A stretch of 64,000 nucleotides of DNA from an uncultured Erythrobacter sp. (GCA_947495695.1 CANLZP010000001.1:1323069-1387068); one strand, 5' to 3'; shown: positions 1 to 9,004, numbered from the stretch's first letter. The notes: a model not told the origin generated them from the sequence alone. Numbers and translations are program-made.

Positions 1-334
1 CCATGACTTCTTCAGTTTTGGCTCGCGTAGCCTCCAGCCATTTTGCTGCCAGCTCATTCAGTTCTGCTTTCGTCAGCGGCACGAGGCGATGCTCCAGCTC
101 GCGCAAGTCTATTGCGGGGTCTGAGAGAATTGAATCGGTTGATGCAGCCTCTTTAGCCGCCTCTGTCGCAGCGTCCTCAACCGTCTGAACTTGCTCATTT
201 GGAAGGTCGACAGGAGGCGCTGTCGTGGCCGCCGAAAGAGGCGCACTGGCAAGTATAGCGTAAGTGAATGACACAAGCGCGAGCATGGTTAGGACAATCA
301 ATCGAACAGGTCGAATATCATTCGTGAGGGCCAT
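1..334 (-). CDS. MscS-like mechanosensitive channel, N-terminal part (partial)
   Basis: Leftward reading frame from an ATG at 334 that stays open to the window edge, so only about 111 codons are visible. The N-terminus has a hydrophobic segment (residues 11-30, LIVLTMLALVSFTYAILA) that looks like a signal peptide or anchor, then an Ala/Glu-rich stretch. It ends in the segment LRELEHRLVPLTKAELNELA, which resembles the periplasmic region preceding the channel in large MscS-family proteins of marine bacteria. Those open on hypo-osmotic shock in the inner membrane. The family call rests on this short segment only. The pore domain lies outside the window. Confidence 0.5.
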   Translation of the reverse strand, partial: MALTNDIRPVRLIVLTMLALVSFTYAILASAPLSAATTAPPVDLPNEQVQTVEDAATEAAKEAASTDSILSDPAIDLRELEHRLVPLTKAELNELAAKWLEATRAKTEEVM

Positions 335-429
335 GCCTTTAACTCCGTTTGCTCTCTTAAAAGGGGCGCCCATTGCGCATCGATTCCTATTGACCATCGG
401 CAGCATAGCTGTCGGTTAGCAGATTTTCC

Positions 430-1271
430 GGCACTGTCAGAGCAAATGCACCTGAGTGACGATTGAGGCGGCAAGGGAAGGGCGTTTGGACGCCTAGACC
501 CAAGAAACCAGCCAGTCCGCTCCGCTACTTCAACTAATCGCCCGAAGTGATCCGGCTTGTGGTGATGATGTATGTTCGCTTTCCGCTGAGTTTGCGGAAC
601 GTTGAAGACCTACTGTCAGAATGCGGGATCGATATCTGCCATGAGACAGTGCGGTTCTGGTGGAACCGGTTTGGCCCAATGTTCGCTGCCGATATCAAAC
701 GGCAAAGGATCAGCAGAATGAAACGCTACAGAAACTGGCGTTGGCACGTCGATGAAGTCTTTGTGAAGATCAACGGTGAGACCCACTATCTATGGCGAGC
801 CGTCGATCACGAAGGTGAAGTGCTCGAAAGTTATGTCACGAAGAAGCGGGATAAGAAGGCAGCTTTGCGCTTCCTCAAGAAGGCGCTGAAGCGGCATGGG
901 AAGGCTGAAGCGATCGTCACAGACGGCCTGCAATCTTATCCTGCAGCGATGCGCGAGCTCGGCAACCTGGAACGAAGAGAAGTGGGCAGGTGGCTGAATA
1001 ACCGAGCGGAGAATTCGCATCTGCCCTTTCGACGACGAGAACGAGCGATGCTGAGGTTCCGACAGTTGAAGAGCTTACAGAAATTCGCTTCCGTTCACGC
1101 CAACGTCCACAATCACTTCAACAAAGACCGCCACTTAACCGACCGACAGACTTTCAAAGCCAACGGCTTCGCCGCCCTGGTCGAGTGGCAAAATCTCATG
1201 GCCTGAAGATCAATCAGGGTAGGGGTGAGCTCTGCCATGTGGAGACGCGTTCGCATTAGACTGACAGCGCC
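430..1271 (+). mobile_element. IS6-family insertion sequence, decayed
   Basis: An 842-bp element bounded by imperfect terminal inverted repeats. The left end at 430 reads GGCACTGTCAG and the right end at 1271, read inward, GGCGCTGTCAG; similarity continues for about ten more bases inward. It encloses one transposase gene in the left-to-right orientation. The size fits IS6 elements (about 0.8 kb). The flanking 8-mers (422-429 and 1272-1279) do not match, so there is no visible target-site duplication. This is expected if the element took part in later recombination or deletion. Confidence 0.75.
490..1206 (+). pseudogene. IS6-family DDE transposase, start lost and nonsense codon
   Basis: The protein is a typical IS6 transposase: an HTH-like N-terminal part (NVEDLLSECGIDICHETVRF), then the DDE catalytic residues in WHVDEVFV, VTDGLQSY and NNRAENSH, ending at EWQNLMA. 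The frame carries family-like sequence upstream of the GTG at 547 (PRPKKPASPLRYFN at 493-534), interrupted by TAA at 535-537 just before SPEVIR. A good ribosome binding site (AGGGAAGGG, 474-482) precedes an ACG at 490 where an ATG would be expected. I infer a lost start codon plus a nonsense mutation. Restart at GTG 547 would give 219 residues with all three catalytic acids, so residual activity cannot be excluded. Confidence 0.75.
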
Positions 1272-1384
1272 CCGGTAACAATGATGCCAACACTTTCTTC
1301 GCATTCAGATTGGACGAAAATAACATACGATCTGCTCCCATCAGCCGATTCTGGCCCAATCAGCACAGATTACTGCGCTTCCTA

Positions 1385-1393
1385 AATTGGTAT
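1385..1393 (+). promoter_or_regulatory. Candidate GntR operator half-site, first TonB receptor
   Basis: AATTGGTAT, one of five identical copies in the window, all inside the alginate locus. It lies 33 bases upstream of the TTGACA of the receptor promoter. The half-site resembles the TTGGT/ACCAA operators of UxuR/ExuR-type FadR-family regulators of uronate metabolism; the likely ligand-responsive protein is the GntR regulator encoded at 8219. Confidence 0.6.
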
Positions 1394-1426
1394 GACAGAA
1401 AAGTCCACAGAGGTATAAATCTTAGG

Positions 1427-1456
1427 TTGACATATATGGACTAGTGATCTTACTTT
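1427..1456 (+). promoter_or_regulatory. Probable promoter of first alginate TonB receptor
   Basis: TTGACA at 1427-1432 with TACTTT at 1451-1456 (18-base spacer). The sequence TTGACAT-n-TA-n-GGACTAG at 1427-1444 recurs almost unchanged before the second receptor (4894-4911), so part of it may be a protein-binding site as well as a -35 element. Confidence 0.5.
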
Positions 1457-1491
1457 GCGACGAACAACAACGAATCCTGTGGGAGGGATGC

Positions 1492-4400
1492 ATGTCTAAG
1501 TTAAATGGATTCGGTCGTCCGGCCGTCAAAAATTCTCGTCTAATCGCAGGCTTTATGAGCAGTGCGGCGGTGATGGCATTCGCAATGCCTAACGCTGCTT
1601 TGGCGCAAGATGCCGATCAAGTCGCATCAGAAGCTGCCGAAGAAGGTAACGCGATTATCGTTACTGGCATTCGTAGCTCTCTTGCCAGCGCTTTGAATGA
1701 AAAGCGCAATGCGGACAGCCTGATCGAAGTGATCAAGGCCGAAGACATCGGTAAGCTTCCCGATCAGAACCTTGCTGAGGTTCTAGAAAACATCACGGGC
1801 GTGCAAATCACGCGCGAAAACGGCGTTGGCACTGGCGTTCAAATTCGTGGTACCGACAGCAACCGGCTCGAGATCAATGGGGTTACCACCGTAGGTGCAG
1901 GCAATGGCCGCGGCGGCATTAACTTTGAAGATTTGAACCCTTCGATCATCGCGGGCGTCGAAGTTATCAAGGCGCCTGAGGCGAGGCATATTGAAGGTTC
2001 CGTTGGTGGTACGGTCAACCTGAAAACCATTCGCCCACTTGATTTGTCAGAAACCCTTATCAGCTTTCGGGGTCAGCTTGAAGATAGTAGCCTTTCTTCT
2101 GAGGGCTTGAAGCCAAGGCTTTCAGGCGCGTTTGGCAAAAAATGGGAAACTTCTGATGGACGGCAGTTTGGGGTTGTCGTGAGTGGCAGTTACACCGAAT
2201 CTTCCAACACTGCATTCCGCCCTCGTCTTGACCGTGACAATCTGACGGATTGCACGGGGGCCACTCCGCCGACTTCGTGTCCGGCTGGGGCGCCAGGGTT
2301 TCTGGGGGTTCAGTTTTTGAACCAGGTTCAAGAGACGCAAAATTTCGAGACAATAAATCTCGCGGCCTCTGTCGAGGGTGAAGTTACTGACAACCTCAAG
2401 CTTTATGCCGATTACATTTATACAGACCAAACGCGCCGGCTCGCTGGTTCACGGGTCCAGTTTTCTAACGTTAGCCGGTTGAATGGTTCAGGCGATAGAA
2501 CCAACGGTGGCAATATTAACTTCACTGACTTTGCGACGTTCAATTTGGGGCGCGATGCCATCGGTCAAGACCTTGGCAGCATTCTGGCCGTCACAGCAGG
2601 TACATTTACGCCGCACCAGCGGTCGGATTTTGCTACCGACGAAGACTTTAGAAACGCGCGCGGTGCGCCATTCTTGCGCGTGTCCAGCGACAATGGTTCA
2701 CGCCTGACCACAAGCGATGTCTTCATTGCCGGTGCCGAATGGGAAAATGACCGCCTAAGCATTGCAGCTGAATTTTCCAGGGTATCGGCAGACACGGTCA
2801 ATCCAAACCTGTCATCAACCCTCAACTTTATTAATCCGAACTCAGACATCGCTCCAAACAATTCTGCAGGTACGAGTTTTCGGGACGAAAATGGTATCCC
2901 GATCATATTCGACCTGAGGGATGGCATTTCGTTCGGCATTAATTTTGCCGACCCGTTTGCACCGACAACAGCTCAGTTGCTGGACGGAAATAACTACGTG
3001 CTTGATGGAACCCCTACATACTCCGCCAATATTCAGGAGAATGAGGAAAGCGCATTTCGTTTTGACGCCTCTTACGATTTAAGTGACTCAGCGATTCCGT
3101 TTATTAGCTCAGTTGATGCTGGATATCGCTATAGTAATCGCACGACCCTTAGGGATAACCGACAGGCGTCACGTAGCGGTTCAAGCTCGTTGGCTGGCAG
3201 TCTGAATGCGGGTGGAATTTCTGGCCTCCTTGCAGAGATTCCTGATAACTTTGGGCAGGGAACAGGCAGCGATCTTTTCGTTTCGGGAGTGCTGCACCTG
3301 GATCCAAACAATGGTGCCAATCCGGAAGATACAGTTGCGGCGATCAATGCAGCCGCTGCTGCCCAAGGTTTGGGCCCGATCTTCACTTCAGGGCTCGAGT
3401 CGATCCCAGGTGACTTCTTCGATATCGAAGAAGAGACGCACTCACTTTACGGTCAGCTCAACTTTGAAACTGGCAATGGAAGATTCCGCGGCAATGCGGG
3501 TGTGCGCTGGGTGGACACCTCTATTTCGTCGACAGCCAATGTTTTGGGCAATGGTGATCCAATCCTCACTACGGTTGGAAGCAGCTATAGTCACCTTTTA
3601 CCGCGCGTGAACTTCGCATTTGATGTGGCAGATAACCTTGTCTTGCGAGCGTCATATTCTGAGGAAATCAATCGACCCGGTTTTGTGAGTATATCGTCTG
3701 CGCTTGAACTTCCGGATGCGGGCGGTGTGAACGGCAATGCCGAAGCGGGTAACCCCAATCTGCGACCCGAAGAGGTTACTTCCTATGACGTGTCGGCAAG
3801 CTGGTATTTTGCGCCTGAAGCCGTCTTAAGCGTAGGCTATTTCCGCAAGGAACGTGATGGGCTGTTTGGAGTTAACGTTGATGAGCCGGGTGGCCCGGGC
3901 GATCCAGGTGTTGTTGCGCCGAACACGCGCGATACTGTCGGTCCGGATTGCGAAGGCGGCGGAATTTTCTCTCCACTAACCGAGGCAGGTATCTTCGGAA
4001 ATGGTGAAACCGGTGTTTGCGTAGGCTTGGAGGCCCCATTCAACTCCAATGGAACAACCACGCAAGAAGGTATCGAAGTCGCTTTCCAATATAATTTGAG
4101 TGATTGGGAAGATCGGCTTGGCAGCTTTGCCTGGGCCTCTGGCTTTGGAATCGTGGCCAACTACACTTACCAAACCGAAAGCAATAATTCCGGCTTCACC
4201 GATATTGCTGGCTCTCGAGCAAGAGCAATCTACGCGTCACTCGGTTTTGATCCAAACGTCAATCCTGTGCAGCGCGAAACAGCTACTTTGCTGAACCTTT
4301 CAAAGCATGCGTATAACTTGACCGCATTTTACGAGAAGTACGGTCTGTCAGCGCGGGTGCGCTACACTTGGCGTGACACGTTTAGAACGGACGATCTGCC

Positions 4401-4632
4401 TGGTACGGGCAACGTATTTGAGCCTCTTGGCTTCCGGGGTGCTGTTGAACCTAGAGGTCAGTTGAACGCTAGCGTCAATTATGCGGTTACGGACCAGATC
4501 AACGTGGGTGTTGAGGGTACTAACCTGACCAAGTCTAGCCAGAATATCTCTTGTGTGAATGATGGCGCGTTGCTGTGCTACGAAGGTATTACCGATCGCC
4601 GAATTCAATTTGGTGTTACGTTTACCTACTAG
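1492..4632 (+). CDS. TonB-dependent receptor, alginate locus, first copy
   Basis: Outer-membrane active transporter of 1046 residues, presumably for alginate oligosaccharides given the neighbouring lyases. The signal peptide ends near residue 38 (AALA-Q). A TonB-box-like IIVTG sits at 55-59, followed by the plug domain (about 65-190) with the typical LPDQNLAEVLENITGVQITR, and a C-terminal beta-barrel ending in an aromatic residue (FTY). It belongs to the large Caulobacter/sphingomonad receptor type that works without a SusD partner. I chose ATG 1492 over the upstream GTG at 1444 because GGGAGGG lies just before it and the signal peptide then starts correctly; the second receptor has the same GGGAGGGATG leader. 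It is followed by a strong terminator. Confidence 0.9.
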   Translation: MSKLNGFGRPAVKNSRLIAGFMSSAAVMAFAMPNAALAQDADQVASEAAEEGNAIIVTGIRSSLASALNEKRNADSLIEVIKAEDIGKLPDQNLAEVLENITGVQITRENGVGTGVQIRGTDSNRLEINGVTTVGAGNGRGGINFEDLNPSIIAGVEVIKAPEARHIEGSVGGTVNLKTIRPLDLSETLISFRGQLEDSSLSSEGLKPRLSGAFGKKWETSDGRQFGVVVSGSYTESSNTAFRPRLDRDNLTDCTGATPPTSCPAGAPGFLGVQFLNQVQETQNFETINLAASVEGEVTDNLKLYADYIYTDQTRRLAGSRVQFSNVSRLNGSGDRTNGGNINFTDFATFNLGRDAIGQDLGSILAVTAGTFTPHQRSDFATDEDFRNARGAPFLRVSSDNGSRLTTSDVFIAGAEWENDRLSIAAEFSRVSADTVNPNLSSTLNFINPNSDIAPNNSAGTSFRDENGIPIIFDLRDGISFGINFADPFAPTTAQLLDGNNYVLDGTPTYSANIQENEESAFRFDASYDLSDSAIPFISSVDAGYRYSNRTTLRDNRQASRSGSSSLAGSLNAGGISGLLAEIPDNFGQGTGSDLFVSGVLHLDPNNGANPEDTVAAINAAAAAQGLGPIFTSGLESIPGDFFDIEEETHSLYGQLNFETGNGRFRGNAGVRWVDTSISSTANVLGNGDPILTTVGSSYSHLLPRVNFAFDVADNLVLRASYSEEINRPGFVSISSALELPDAGGVNGNAEAGNPNLRPEEVTSYDVSASWYFAPEAVLSVGYFRKERDGLFGVNVDEPGGPGDPGVVAPNTRDTVGPDCEGGGIFSPLTEAGIFGNGETGVCVGLEAPFNSNGTTTQEGIEVAFQYNLSDWEDRLGSFAWASGFGIVANYTYQTESNNSGFTDIAGSRARAIYASLGFDPNVNPVQRETATLLNLSKHAYNLTAFYEKYGLSARVRYTWRDTFRTDDLPGTGNVFEPLGFRGAVEPRGQLNASVNYAVTDQINVGVEGTNLTKSSQNISCVNDGALLCYEGITDRRIQFGVTFTY

Positions 4633-4766
4633 TGGAACTGTCGTTTAGATCGGTGGCTTGCGCTGCCGGATCGCTAGGTGCCTTTGGTGCCAACGATCAC
4701 TTCTAATCGATCAAACCGGGTTAGGCGTCCCAGCCCTGTTAGTTGGGATTAGCCGATTAAGAAGAG

Positions 4767-4805
4767 GGCCGACCCTACCACCTTGGTAGAGTCGGCCGCT
4801 TTTTG
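4767..4805 (+). terminator. Rho-independent terminator after first receptor
   Basis: A hairpin at 4767-4797, GGCCGACCCTACCA paired with TTGGTAGAGTCGGCC with one mismatch and a two-base turn, followed by GCTTTTTG. It separates the two receptor genes into independent transcription units and lies in the 319-base gap between them. The rest of that gap holds the operator half-sites and promoter of the second receptor. Confidence 0.85.
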
Positions 4806-4852
4806 TGTGGGCTTGGCACGCGTACTTTGCTGGAGGTTCAACACATAATACA

Positions 4853-4883
4853 AATTGGTATTCATTAAGGTGACAATTGGTAT
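4853..4883 (+). promoter_or_regulatory. Two tandem GntR operator half-sites, second TonB receptor
   Basis: AATTGGTAT occurs at 4853-4861 and again at 4875-4883, spaced 22 bases start to start (two helical turns), in the same orientation and just upstream of the TTGACA at 4894. Two sites on one helical face suggest cooperative binding by a dimeric FadR-type regulator. Confidence 0.6.
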
Positions 4884-4893
4884 ACTCTAAAGG

Positions 4894-4911
4894 TTGACAT
4901 TTACGGACTAG
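4894..4911 (+). promoter_or_regulatory. Promoter-proximal motif of second TonB receptor
   Basis: TTGACAT-n-TA-n-GGACTAG, matching 1427-1444 at 16 of 18 positions. The TTGACA is a good -35 element; no strong -10 is seen at the standard spacing, so the conserved GGACTAG may matter for regulation. A related GATATATCGACTAG stands at 8158-8171 before the GntR gene. Confidence 0.45.
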
Positions 4912-4951
4912 CCATTATCCCATTGGTCAAACAAGTCCTTGGGAGGGATGA

Positions 4952-7900
4952 ATGACCAAATTTGCTAAGACTACGTATCCGTCACTGCGCACTTCACGTT
5001 TCTTGTCTGGATTGATGGTGAGCACAGCTGCGGTTGCGCTTAGCGTGCCTTCTGTTGCCTTCGCTCAGGACGAAGCTGCTGAAGAGGTCGCGGAAACCGG
5101 CAACGAAATTCTGGTCACCGGCATTCGTGCTGTGGTTCAAAATTCAATCGAAGAAAAGCGCAACTCGACAGAAGTGTTCGACGCTTTGTCCGCAGACGAA
5201 ATTGGCGACCTGCCTGCCTTGTCAATTGGTGAAGCGCTGGAAACCCTGACCGGCGCAGGTTCGCACCGTGAGCAAGGTGGTGCTACCGAGATTTCTATTC
5301 GCGGCCTTGGCCCATTTCTTGGATCGACAGTTATCAATGGCCGTGTTGCTTCGAATGGTAGCGGTGATCGCTCGGTTAATTTCAGCCAGTTCCCATCTGA
5401 GCTGTTCAACAAGGTCGGCATCTACAAGACCCAGGCAGCAAGCTATATTGAGGGCGGCGTCGCTGGTCAGATTGTGCTCGAGACGATCAAGCCACTTGAT
5501 TACGGCAAGCGCCGCATCCAAGGCGACTTCAAGCTGAACATTAATCCGGACAATCTTGATATTGATCCTGATCAGCGGTTTCAGAAATACGGCTATCGAG
5601 CGACCGCTAGTTACGTCGATCAGTTTAGCGTCGGTGATGGCGAGCTTGGTATCTCGATCGGATATTCACGCAATGAGACGACCAATCCAGAGCAAGAGGC
5701 GAATGTCTCCAATACTATCCGCGCGTGTGTAATTGATCCTACTACGACCAGTGATGGTGTGTTTGATGATGGCAATTGCGACACCAGCAGTTCCACCGTT
5801 AATGGGTTACGTGATGGCACAGTCACCGATGATTTTGTCATTGCCCGTAATAGCTATTCGTTCCGGACAAACATAACCGACGACACTCGTGACTCCGTTT
5901 TTGGTGCGATCCAGTATCAACCGTCACCTAATGTCGATATCAACGCTGACTTCCAATATTCAAAGCGCCTCTTTCGGGAGCAGCGCAGCGATTTAAACTT
6001 TGCAGAAGGGCGTCGGATTGACGGGCCGGGTGATCCCAATCGGATCGATCTGCCATTAATTTTCACTGAAACGGGCGCGCTGCGTCAATTCACTAATGAA
6101 CAGCGTATCGAGGCTGTCAGCGAATATCTCGAGCGCGACGAAGAATATTACGGCGGCGGATTGTCGCTGGAAGTCCAGGCGTCGGACCGGCTGAGTTTCT
6201 CGGTTGACGCGTCTTACTCACGCACGCAGCGAGTGGAAGAGGCGGTTCAGATCCGCTTCCGCACAGAAGATGGCGAGAGCATTTTCGGAAACACCAATCC
6301 TGATACTGGATTGCCCTATTTCCCCGAGGCGTTCGAAAGCGATCAGACCCCTAATTCGGGTCGGACTAATGGCACGGATGATAGGGTCGAAACAGCGGTA
6401 TTGATCCGTCAGAACGGCTCGGAAGCGCTCAATTTCTTCACACAGAATTTTGATGTAACCGACTATACTCTGTTCGCCAACGATCCGCGTTTGCGGGCTG
6501 ATTTGGAACAGGACAGGTTCAACGAAATTTATGCGCTGCGCGGCGATGTTGTTTATGAAGCTGACGGCTTCTTCAACAGCTTTGAGGCCGGCGTGCGTTA
6601 TCAACAACTGGTCTATCAAGATGTGCCTGGTGCGGCCGGAGGGTCATCGCGGTTCCAGAACAATTACAATGATACCGATGGTTCTGGCGCATTGTTTGTG
6701 GCGAACCAAGAATGCCGGACTTCGTTCCCGATCGATGGGTTTTTAGACTCGGTTTCAGGTGGCAATCCGTTGATCACCAATGTCGACTTGGATGGCAATG
6801 TGATCGGCACATCCAATACGTTTGCTACGTTTGATGCGCTGTGCATCGCACGAGTTCTGGAGCGTGAAGATCCATCGGGCCTGGCGTTCGATGAAAACGG
6901 TATTCCGATCTATCCCGATGGAAGCATCTCTTCGACGCAAGACAGCGATGTCGAGGAGCGAACCTTTGCAGGGTACATCCAAGCCAATTTTGACAGTGAT
7001 CTGGGCGCCTTGCCGATCCGTGGCAATATTGGTCTGCGCGCAGTTAAAACCAACATTAACTCGGTCGGCCTACGGTCATCATTCATTACCGCGCCAGGGG
7101 ATGATCCTGGCACGATTTTCTTGATTGAAGACACCAGCAATTTGACGCGGGAAGTGGCTAAGGATTCTTACACTAAGCTCCTGCCGAGCTTTAACCTTGT
7201 GGCTGATTTGCAGCCCGACTTGCTCGGTCGCATAGGCCTCTATCGTTCCATGTCGCGTCCCGATCCATCGGCTATCGGTTTCGGCCGTGGGTTCAGCACA
7301 TCAGATGAATCGGATGAGGGTGAGGCGACAGTTCAAGAAGCGCTCAGCGTTGTGAACGCCATCGGCAACCCATTCACGGCTCCGTTGATGTCCTGGAACG
7401 CCGATGTTGGTCTCGAATGGTACCCCAATGATGATACCATTCTGGCTGTTAATGCATACTACAAGAGCTTCAACGGTGGTTTCGAAACGTTTGCGACAGA
7501 AGAGGTCTTTTTCGTTGATGAAGCGCCTGTTGTTGCGGCTGTAAGCAATGTCCGCACGACAGATGAAACGAGCACAATCTATGGTGTCGAGATTACCGCA
7601 GCGCACCGGTTGAGTTGGCTGCCCAAACCACTGGACGGTCTTGGGTTCAAGCTCAGCTACAATTATGCTGATTCCAATTTCGAATTTGATGATGACTCGC
7701 TCGGGGCGACCACAGTGGTTGGCCTGGATGGCAGCATAACGGCGCGCGAAGGGCTGATTGTTCCGTCAAATCTGTTCGGCTTTTCTAAGCACGTCCTATC
7801 GGCGCAGGCTTACTACGAGATCGGCGGGCTGTCTTTGCAGGGCGTTTACAAATATCGCAGCAATTACTTCCAGCAATTTGTCTCTACGCCTGGACGGGTT

Positions 7901-8092
7901 CGCTATGTTGACGATGTGGGCGTGTTTGAGGCGCGTATCTCTTACAAGCTGACGGACAATGTGCGCGTCACATTGGAAGGCATCAATCTGTTCAATGAAC
8001 CACGGACCAATTTCCGTGGTGCGCCAGACGATTTTGGGGCCATTCAAGTCTATGGGCCACGCTACTTTGCAGGCGTTCGGTTCAAATTCTGA
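4952..8092 (+). CDS. TonB-dependent receptor, alginate locus, second copy
   Basis: A second 1046-residue outer-membrane receptor of the same broad type, clearly diverged in sequence from the first. The signal peptide ends near residue 38 (VAFA-Q). The TonB-box-like ILVTG is at 53-57, then a plug with LPALSIGEALETLTG and SIRGLG, and a barrel ending RYFAGVRFKF. Having two receptors under matching operators suggests different substrates, for example polymer or long oligomers versus short unsaturated oligomers, or mannuronate- versus guluronate-rich material; that split is inference. The start is set by GGGAGGG directly before ATG 4952. It has its own promoter and operators and is followed by a 12-bp perfect hairpin. 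Confidence 0.9.
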   Translation: MTKFAKTTYPSLRTSRFLSGLMVSTAAVALSVPSVAFAQDEAAEEVAETGNEILVTGIRAVVQNSIEEKRNSTEVFDALSADEIGDLPALSIGEALETLTGAGSHREQGGATEISIRGLGPFLGSTVINGRVASNGSGDRSVNFSQFPSELFNKVGIYKTQAASYIEGGVAGQIVLETIKPLDYGKRRIQGDFKLNINPDNLDIDPDQRFQKYGYRATASYVDQFSVGDGELGISIGYSRNETTNPEQEANVSNTIRACVIDPTTTSDGVFDDGNCDTSSSTVNGLRDGTVTDDFVIARNSYSFRTNITDDTRDSVFGAIQYQPSPNVDINADFQYSKRLFREQRSDLNFAEGRRIDGPGDPNRIDLPLIFTETGALRQFTNEQRIEAVSEYLERDEEYYGGGLSLEVQASDRLSFSVDASYSRTQRVEEAVQIRFRTEDGESIFGNTNPDTGLPYFPEAFESDQTPNSGRTNGTDDRVETAVLIRQNGSEALNFFTQNFDVTDYTLFANDPRLRADLEQDRFNEIYALRGDVVYEADGFFNSFEAGVRYQQLVYQDVPGAAGGSSRFQNNYNDTDGSGALFVANQECRTSFPIDGFLDSVSGGNPLITNVDLDGNVIGTSNTFATFDALCIARVLEREDPSGLAFDENGIPIYPDGSISSTQDSDVEERTFAGYIQANFDSDLGALPIRGNIGLRAVKTNINSVGLRSSFITAPGDDPGTIFLIEDTSNLTREVAKDSYTKLLPSFNLVADLQPDLLGRIGLYRSMSRPDPSAIGFGRGFSTSDESDEGEATVQEALSVVNAIGNPFTAPLMSWNADVGLEWYPNDDTILAVNAYYKSFNGGFETFATEEVFFVDEAPVVAAVSNVRTTDETSTIYGVEITAAHRLSWLPKPLDGLGFKLSYNYADSNFEFDDDSLGATTVVGLDGSITAREGLIVPSNLFGFSKHVLSAQAYYEIGGLSLQGVYKYRSNYFQQFVSTPGRVRYVDDVGVFEARISYKLTDNVRVTLEGINLFNEPRTNFRGAPDDFGAIQVYGPRYFAGVRFKF

Positions 8093-8097
8093 TCGCT

Positions 8098-8132
8098 GGT
8101 CGGTGCCCTTGTTCTCCCTGAGGGCACCGACC
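8098..8132 (+). terminator. Hairpin terminator after second receptor
   Basis: Perfect 12-bp inverted repeat, GGTCGGTGCCCT with AGGGCACCGACC, separated by 11 bases. It begins six bases after the receptor stop codon. Only a short mixed GGTTGTTC follows, so termination may be partial or Rho-assisted. Confidence 0.65.
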
Positions 8133-8173
8133 GGTTGTTCGCAACTGGCAATGCAAGGATATATCGACTAGGG

Positions 8174-8190
8174 AATTGGTATAGAACCAA
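8174..8190 (+). promoter_or_regulatory. Palindromic GntR operator (autoregulatory)
   Basis: AATTGGTATAGAACCAA contains a perfect TTGGT-N5-ACCAA inverted repeat, the fullest form of the half-site found at four other places in this locus. It sits 29 bases upstream of the GntR start codon, which suggests autoregulation. Confidence 0.65.
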
Positions 8191-8218
8191 ACCGGCGAAT
8201 GTGGAGCGTCAATCACAC

Positions 8219-8959
8219 ATGGGCAGTAAGAGACTTTTTCAATCAGTAGCCGAGCAGATCGGTGGGTTGATCGATGATGGGGCTTACCCGCCCGGCACAC
8301 GGCTTCCTGGTGAACGTGAATTGGCTGAAAAGCTCGGCGTAAGCCGGGTAACCATCAGAGAGGCTGAGATCGCGCTGCAGGCAGTAGGCCGGCTAGAGAT
8401 TAAGACCGGATCTGGTGTTTATGTGAGCGAAAATCCGCCAACGATGGCACACATCCTGCCAAATGCTAGCGCCTTTGAGGTTACGGAGGCCAGGCTGCTG
8501 GTGGAGTCTGAATCAGCTGCATTGGCAGCGCACAACATTACTGATGATGCGATTGAAAAACTGGCTGGATTGGTCGAGCTAATGCGTTCTGATGACGATG
8601 AGGTCGCTAACGAGGCAGATGAGCAGTTTCACCTGACCATTGCCGAGGCTTCGAACAACGCGGCAATGGTTCACACAATTCAATCGCTTTGGAGAATGCG
8701 GGAAGACATCCCTGAGGTCAAAGCAACCTACGAAGCAGTTTGTGTCCATGACGCAGAGACGCGGACCGCCGAGCATCGCGCAATCTTTGACGCGCTGAAG
8801 GCGCGAAACCCGGCAGGTGCCCGCAACGCGATGCGCGAACATTTCCATCGCCTGTTGGAAAACATGCTGGAAGCAACTGAGCGACGGGCACTTGAAGAGG
8901 TGCAGGCACGGGCATCATTAAGTCGCGAGCGCTTTACGGCGGCTGCCAAAATCGGCTAG
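8219..8959 (+). CDS. FadR-subfamily GntR transcriptional regulator of the alginate locus
   Basis: Regulator of 246 residues. The N-terminal GntR winged helix (about 5-70) contains PPGTRLPGERELAEKLGVSR followed by VTIREAEIALQ. The C-terminal all-helical FCD ligand-binding domain (about 90-225) has the metal-type histidines in FHLTIAEAS, EHRAIFDAL and REHFHRL. This architecture is that of UxuR/ExuR/KdgR-like repressors that sense uronates or 2-keto-3-deoxy acids. Its position between the receptors and the lyase operon, and the repeated TTGGT half-sites before each unit, make it the likely local regulator. ATG 8219 was chosen because GGAG precedes it and the winged helix begins there; an in-frame TTG further upstream would overlap the operator. 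Confidence 0.87.
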   Translation: MGSKRLFQSVAEQIGGLIDDGAYPPGTRLPGERELAEKLGVSRVTIREAEIALQAVGRLEIKTGSGVYVSENPPTMAHILPNASAFEVTEARLLVESESAALAAHNITDDAIEKLAGLVELMRSDDDEVANEADEQFHLTIAEASNNAAMVHTIQSLWRMREDIPEVKATYEAVCVHDAETRTAEHRAIFDALKARNPAGARNAMREHFHRLLENMLEATERRALEEVQARASLSRERFTAAAKIG

Positions 8960-8962
8960 ATA

Positions 8963-8971
8963 AATTGGTAT
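8963..8971 (+). promoter_or_regulatory. Candidate GntR operator half-site, lyase operon
   Basis: AATTGGTAT directly after the regulator's stop codon and 33 bases upstream of the TTGACA of the lyase operon promoter. The spacing to TTGACA is the same as at the first receptor (1385). Confidence 0.55.
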
Positions 8972-9004
8972 TACAAATTTTCACCTTTTAACATGCCAGA
9001 TTGA

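Noticed and set aside
3..188. Small rightward open frame at the left edge
   Set aside because: Serine-rich shadow of the leftward MscS-like gene, which has a start, a leader and a recognisable segment.
422..1279. Target-site duplication around the IS6 element
   Set aside because: The 8-mers next to the two inverted repeats are different, and no shifted match was found.
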